From Rhyacichthys aspro (Eukaryota; Chordata; Actinopteri; Gobiiformes; Rhyacichthyidae): DNA of 64,000 nt. This document shows, piece after piece, positions 61,801 through 64,000 of this stretch (positions are counted from its first letter, which is position 1; each line of letters opens with the position of its first letter). The notes under the pieces were generated by a model. It was given only the letters and a program-made list of their open reading frames with translations. It was not told the DNA's origin and searched no databases. The stretch spans positions 11,697,906-11,761,905 of the forward strand of contig CM072160.1 of the NCBI GenBank assembly GCA_036850595.1, written 5' to 3'. The position numbers and the translations under genes are program-made.

Positions 61801-64000
61801 AAGCTTCACATTAGATAGCTTTATGGTCTGCTGAGCACCATTTTCCAAGCCTAATAAGGTTAAGAGAAAGTCAGCACAATTTCTGTCTCCAAACAGTTTC
61901 TCATAATTGCCTGATTGAAATGACTCTATGACTGATTTACAGATGAAAGCGATCGACTATAAACAGGCAATTCCAGGTAGCATTAGAGCAGCTGTTTGTT
62001 GAGTCATGTACAAGAGAAAGCGTCTAAGATTCGGCTGCCAGCACAAATACAATCTACACTGAAGGTCACACTGAAGAGTAAAGCAAAGGGTTGGGCTCTG
62101 GGACAGGAAATAGCAAAGAAATTACACTGAACTGGCGGAAAACACAACAACTGCACAGATTTCTGACCCTTGTGCACACTGAATAAGGATGAAGCTTTGA
62201 CTTGATGAAACCCCACATCAATGGAACATTTCCTGCTCGTAATTGCATTGTAGCACTGGTGCACTAGTTAGGAATTAGAGCCTATAGGTCTTTAAGTTTT
62301 TGCAGGGCTTGTCAGACTGCATTGCACTGAAAAGAGCAAACAACAATCCTCCCAAGATGTTGCCAGGTGCATAAAACCTTTGTGGTAATGAGAGCTGACA
62401 TGTAATTGAAACAAACAGTAAGAAGTTCTTTGAGGGCTTCTTAAAACAAACGAAAATAATGCACATTAGGCTTTAATGATTTCGAAAACATTACATAAGA
62501 AGTGAAATGCAAGATCAGGAAACGGATCAATGGCACTAACTGACTGATTAGGACTATTACACACAGACGTGAACATGGGCAGCATACTGATTTACACTGG
62601 GCCCAAAGTGCGCTTTCATTCTTCAGTGTCAGACAATTTGTCTTCTAGCACTTAAGGCTGACCTTCCTCTTCACACATTCACAAGCCCCAAGGTGACGCT
62701 GCACTAAAACTGTCCACATTCATGTGACTTCATCCTCTTGTCACAAAGATGAAGTTTAGCCCTCTGCACAGCTGTTACAACTGTTTTTCCTCCACATTTT
62801 CTTCTTCCTGCAGGCTCTCGTATCACAGTGGAATCTCTCTTTAAGCTTCATCTCCTTCTCTCTCTTGAGTACGCCTCTCGTTTTCTGGCTCAATTTGTCC
62901 CCAAATAGCTCCACAGTGATGTAAAGATAAATGAGAGGTACAACTTGTTAATTCACAACAAGGAATGCATTACAAACCCTGTGTTTGTTATGAAAGGAAA
63001 GATGAACCCTTTGTCAGTGAGTCAACAGTGCATGCATCACATCTGGCCATAAAGCTTGTGTCTGGATTCATGGACTGACAATATTTTGGTTTGAATGTTT
63101 GCCACATGCCACTTACAGTGTGATGTCAGTGAAATGTATCCCTCTTGAGGAAGTGAATGAGTGGAGCCTTTTAGAAGCCGGTGGTTGTGCATCATTCACT
63201 AACTTCATTAACACTAATGGAATGTTGATGGTGAGCTTTGTGATAAGTGGGAAACAGCAGTGGACAATTTGCCTGGATTTATAATACAGCATGGCTTCTG
63301 GCTGTGAGCAGGTTTTGTCTCGTAAATGTAAACAGAGCAGAGAGGCGTTCGCTGACGGTTTACTCCACAGTCAAGGTGTAGTTTAGTCGAAAAATGCTGA
63401 GAAACTATCAGTCGTTCTCCTCTGAATTTACTCCCGACTCGATCTTGACGGGCCGTGTGTGAACGTAATGTGTTCATTTTTTTGTCCTGTTGAGATACCC
63501 ATACAGAAACAAGAACCCAAAAGATTTACTATGTGATGCCCGTACATGTTATGGATTTTGTGAGCTGCTGACTGTATTAAATTGTGTTAAGTGCCACCAT
63601 TACAAACAGCTTAGACAAGTGGTATGAGGCAAAAAGAGCAATTCCTTTAATCAGACATGGCGGCTATTTCCACTGATTGTTTAACTTGCAGAGTGCATTC
63701 GCGGAGTATCGCCACTACACTAATGAAAATTGGAACTTCAAACCCACAGTCTTGCTAACCGAGGCACTACCTGTCTGCCACAGGCCTGATAATTTGACTA
63801 TTGGGTAGAAAACATAAACAAACAACAAACAAAAACATTCTCAAAATGACTTTATTCTATGATTTATTGCATTAATTGAGATTGCATCTTCTTTTTTTTT
63901 CCATCTAAATGCATAATAACACACAGTCATAGAGCAATCATACAAAACAAGGTGGAACAATGTCTGTGAAAGGTCTGGAAGTCTGGTGGGGCAGAGCCGG
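58810..64000. other. Gene-free region to the window end
   Basis: No gene is supported. It contains poly-A (about 60266-60280), a poly-T of about 13-15 near 61591-61604 and a small tandem duplication (GCTGTTATGAA x2, about 59411-59433). In mammals MBNL1 lies beyond P2RY1 on this side, but no MBNL-like exon is seen here. Confidence 0.55.

Noticed and set aside
1..64000. tRNA genes, CRISPR arrays, bacterial operons or an undescribed multi-gene system
   Set aside because: No convincing B-box-containing tRNA, no regularly spaced repeats and no gene clusters other than the conserved vertebrate block were seen.

Overview
The window is vertebrate nuclear DNA, almost certainly from a ray-finned (teleost) fish. 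It has spliced genes with GT-AG introns, isolated single-exon genes, long AT-rich non-coding stretches, CA/CTT microsatellites and degenerate teleost-type transposon relics. No bacterial, phage or organellar features are present. Gene identities rest on recognising protein families by eye; no database search was possible.

Layout. (1) 85-564, plus strand: the last two coding exons of the DEAH-box G-quadruplex helicase gene dhx36. (2) 2487-18511, minus strand: a complete arhgef26 (SGEF, a RhoG-type guanine nucleotide exchange factor) in 14 coding exons. All exon phases close into one 990-residue frame, and a non-coding first exon lies near 18921-19100. dhx36 and arhgef26 are tail to tail. (3) About 19.1-38.4 kb: gene-free spacer with a hAT-type element that keeps a perfect 8-bp target duplication and a second small inverted-repeat element. 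(4) 38685-39236, minus strand: the single-exon small GTPase gene rap2b with a CpG-rich 5' flank. (5) About 39.7-50.2 kb: gene-free spacer with an orphan, frameshifted fibrinogen-like (MFAP4-type) exon at 42053-42209 beside a dispersed repeat, a strong CTCF-like motif and two copies of an unnamed repeat. (6) 51237-52301, minus strand: the single-coding-exon ADP receptor gene p2ry1, with a probable 5' UTR intron and a 3' UTR ending near 50.2 kb. (7) About 53-64 kb: gene-free sequence with old repeats.

The order p2ry1 - rap2b - arhgef26 - dhx36 matches the P2RY1-RAP2B-ARHGEF26-DHX36 block on human chromosome 3q25, so this is a deeply conserved synteny block. The genes are not an operon. Three of them do act in related membrane and cytoskeletal signalling: an ADP receptor, a Ras-family switch, and a RhoG exchange factor.

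I did not find an undescribed gene system. The most notable items are the orphan fibrinogen-domain exon, the hAT insertion, a homologous repeat pair flanking p2ry1, the changed C-terminal PDZ motif of P2Y1, and a cluster of unusual GTC splice donors in arhgef26.
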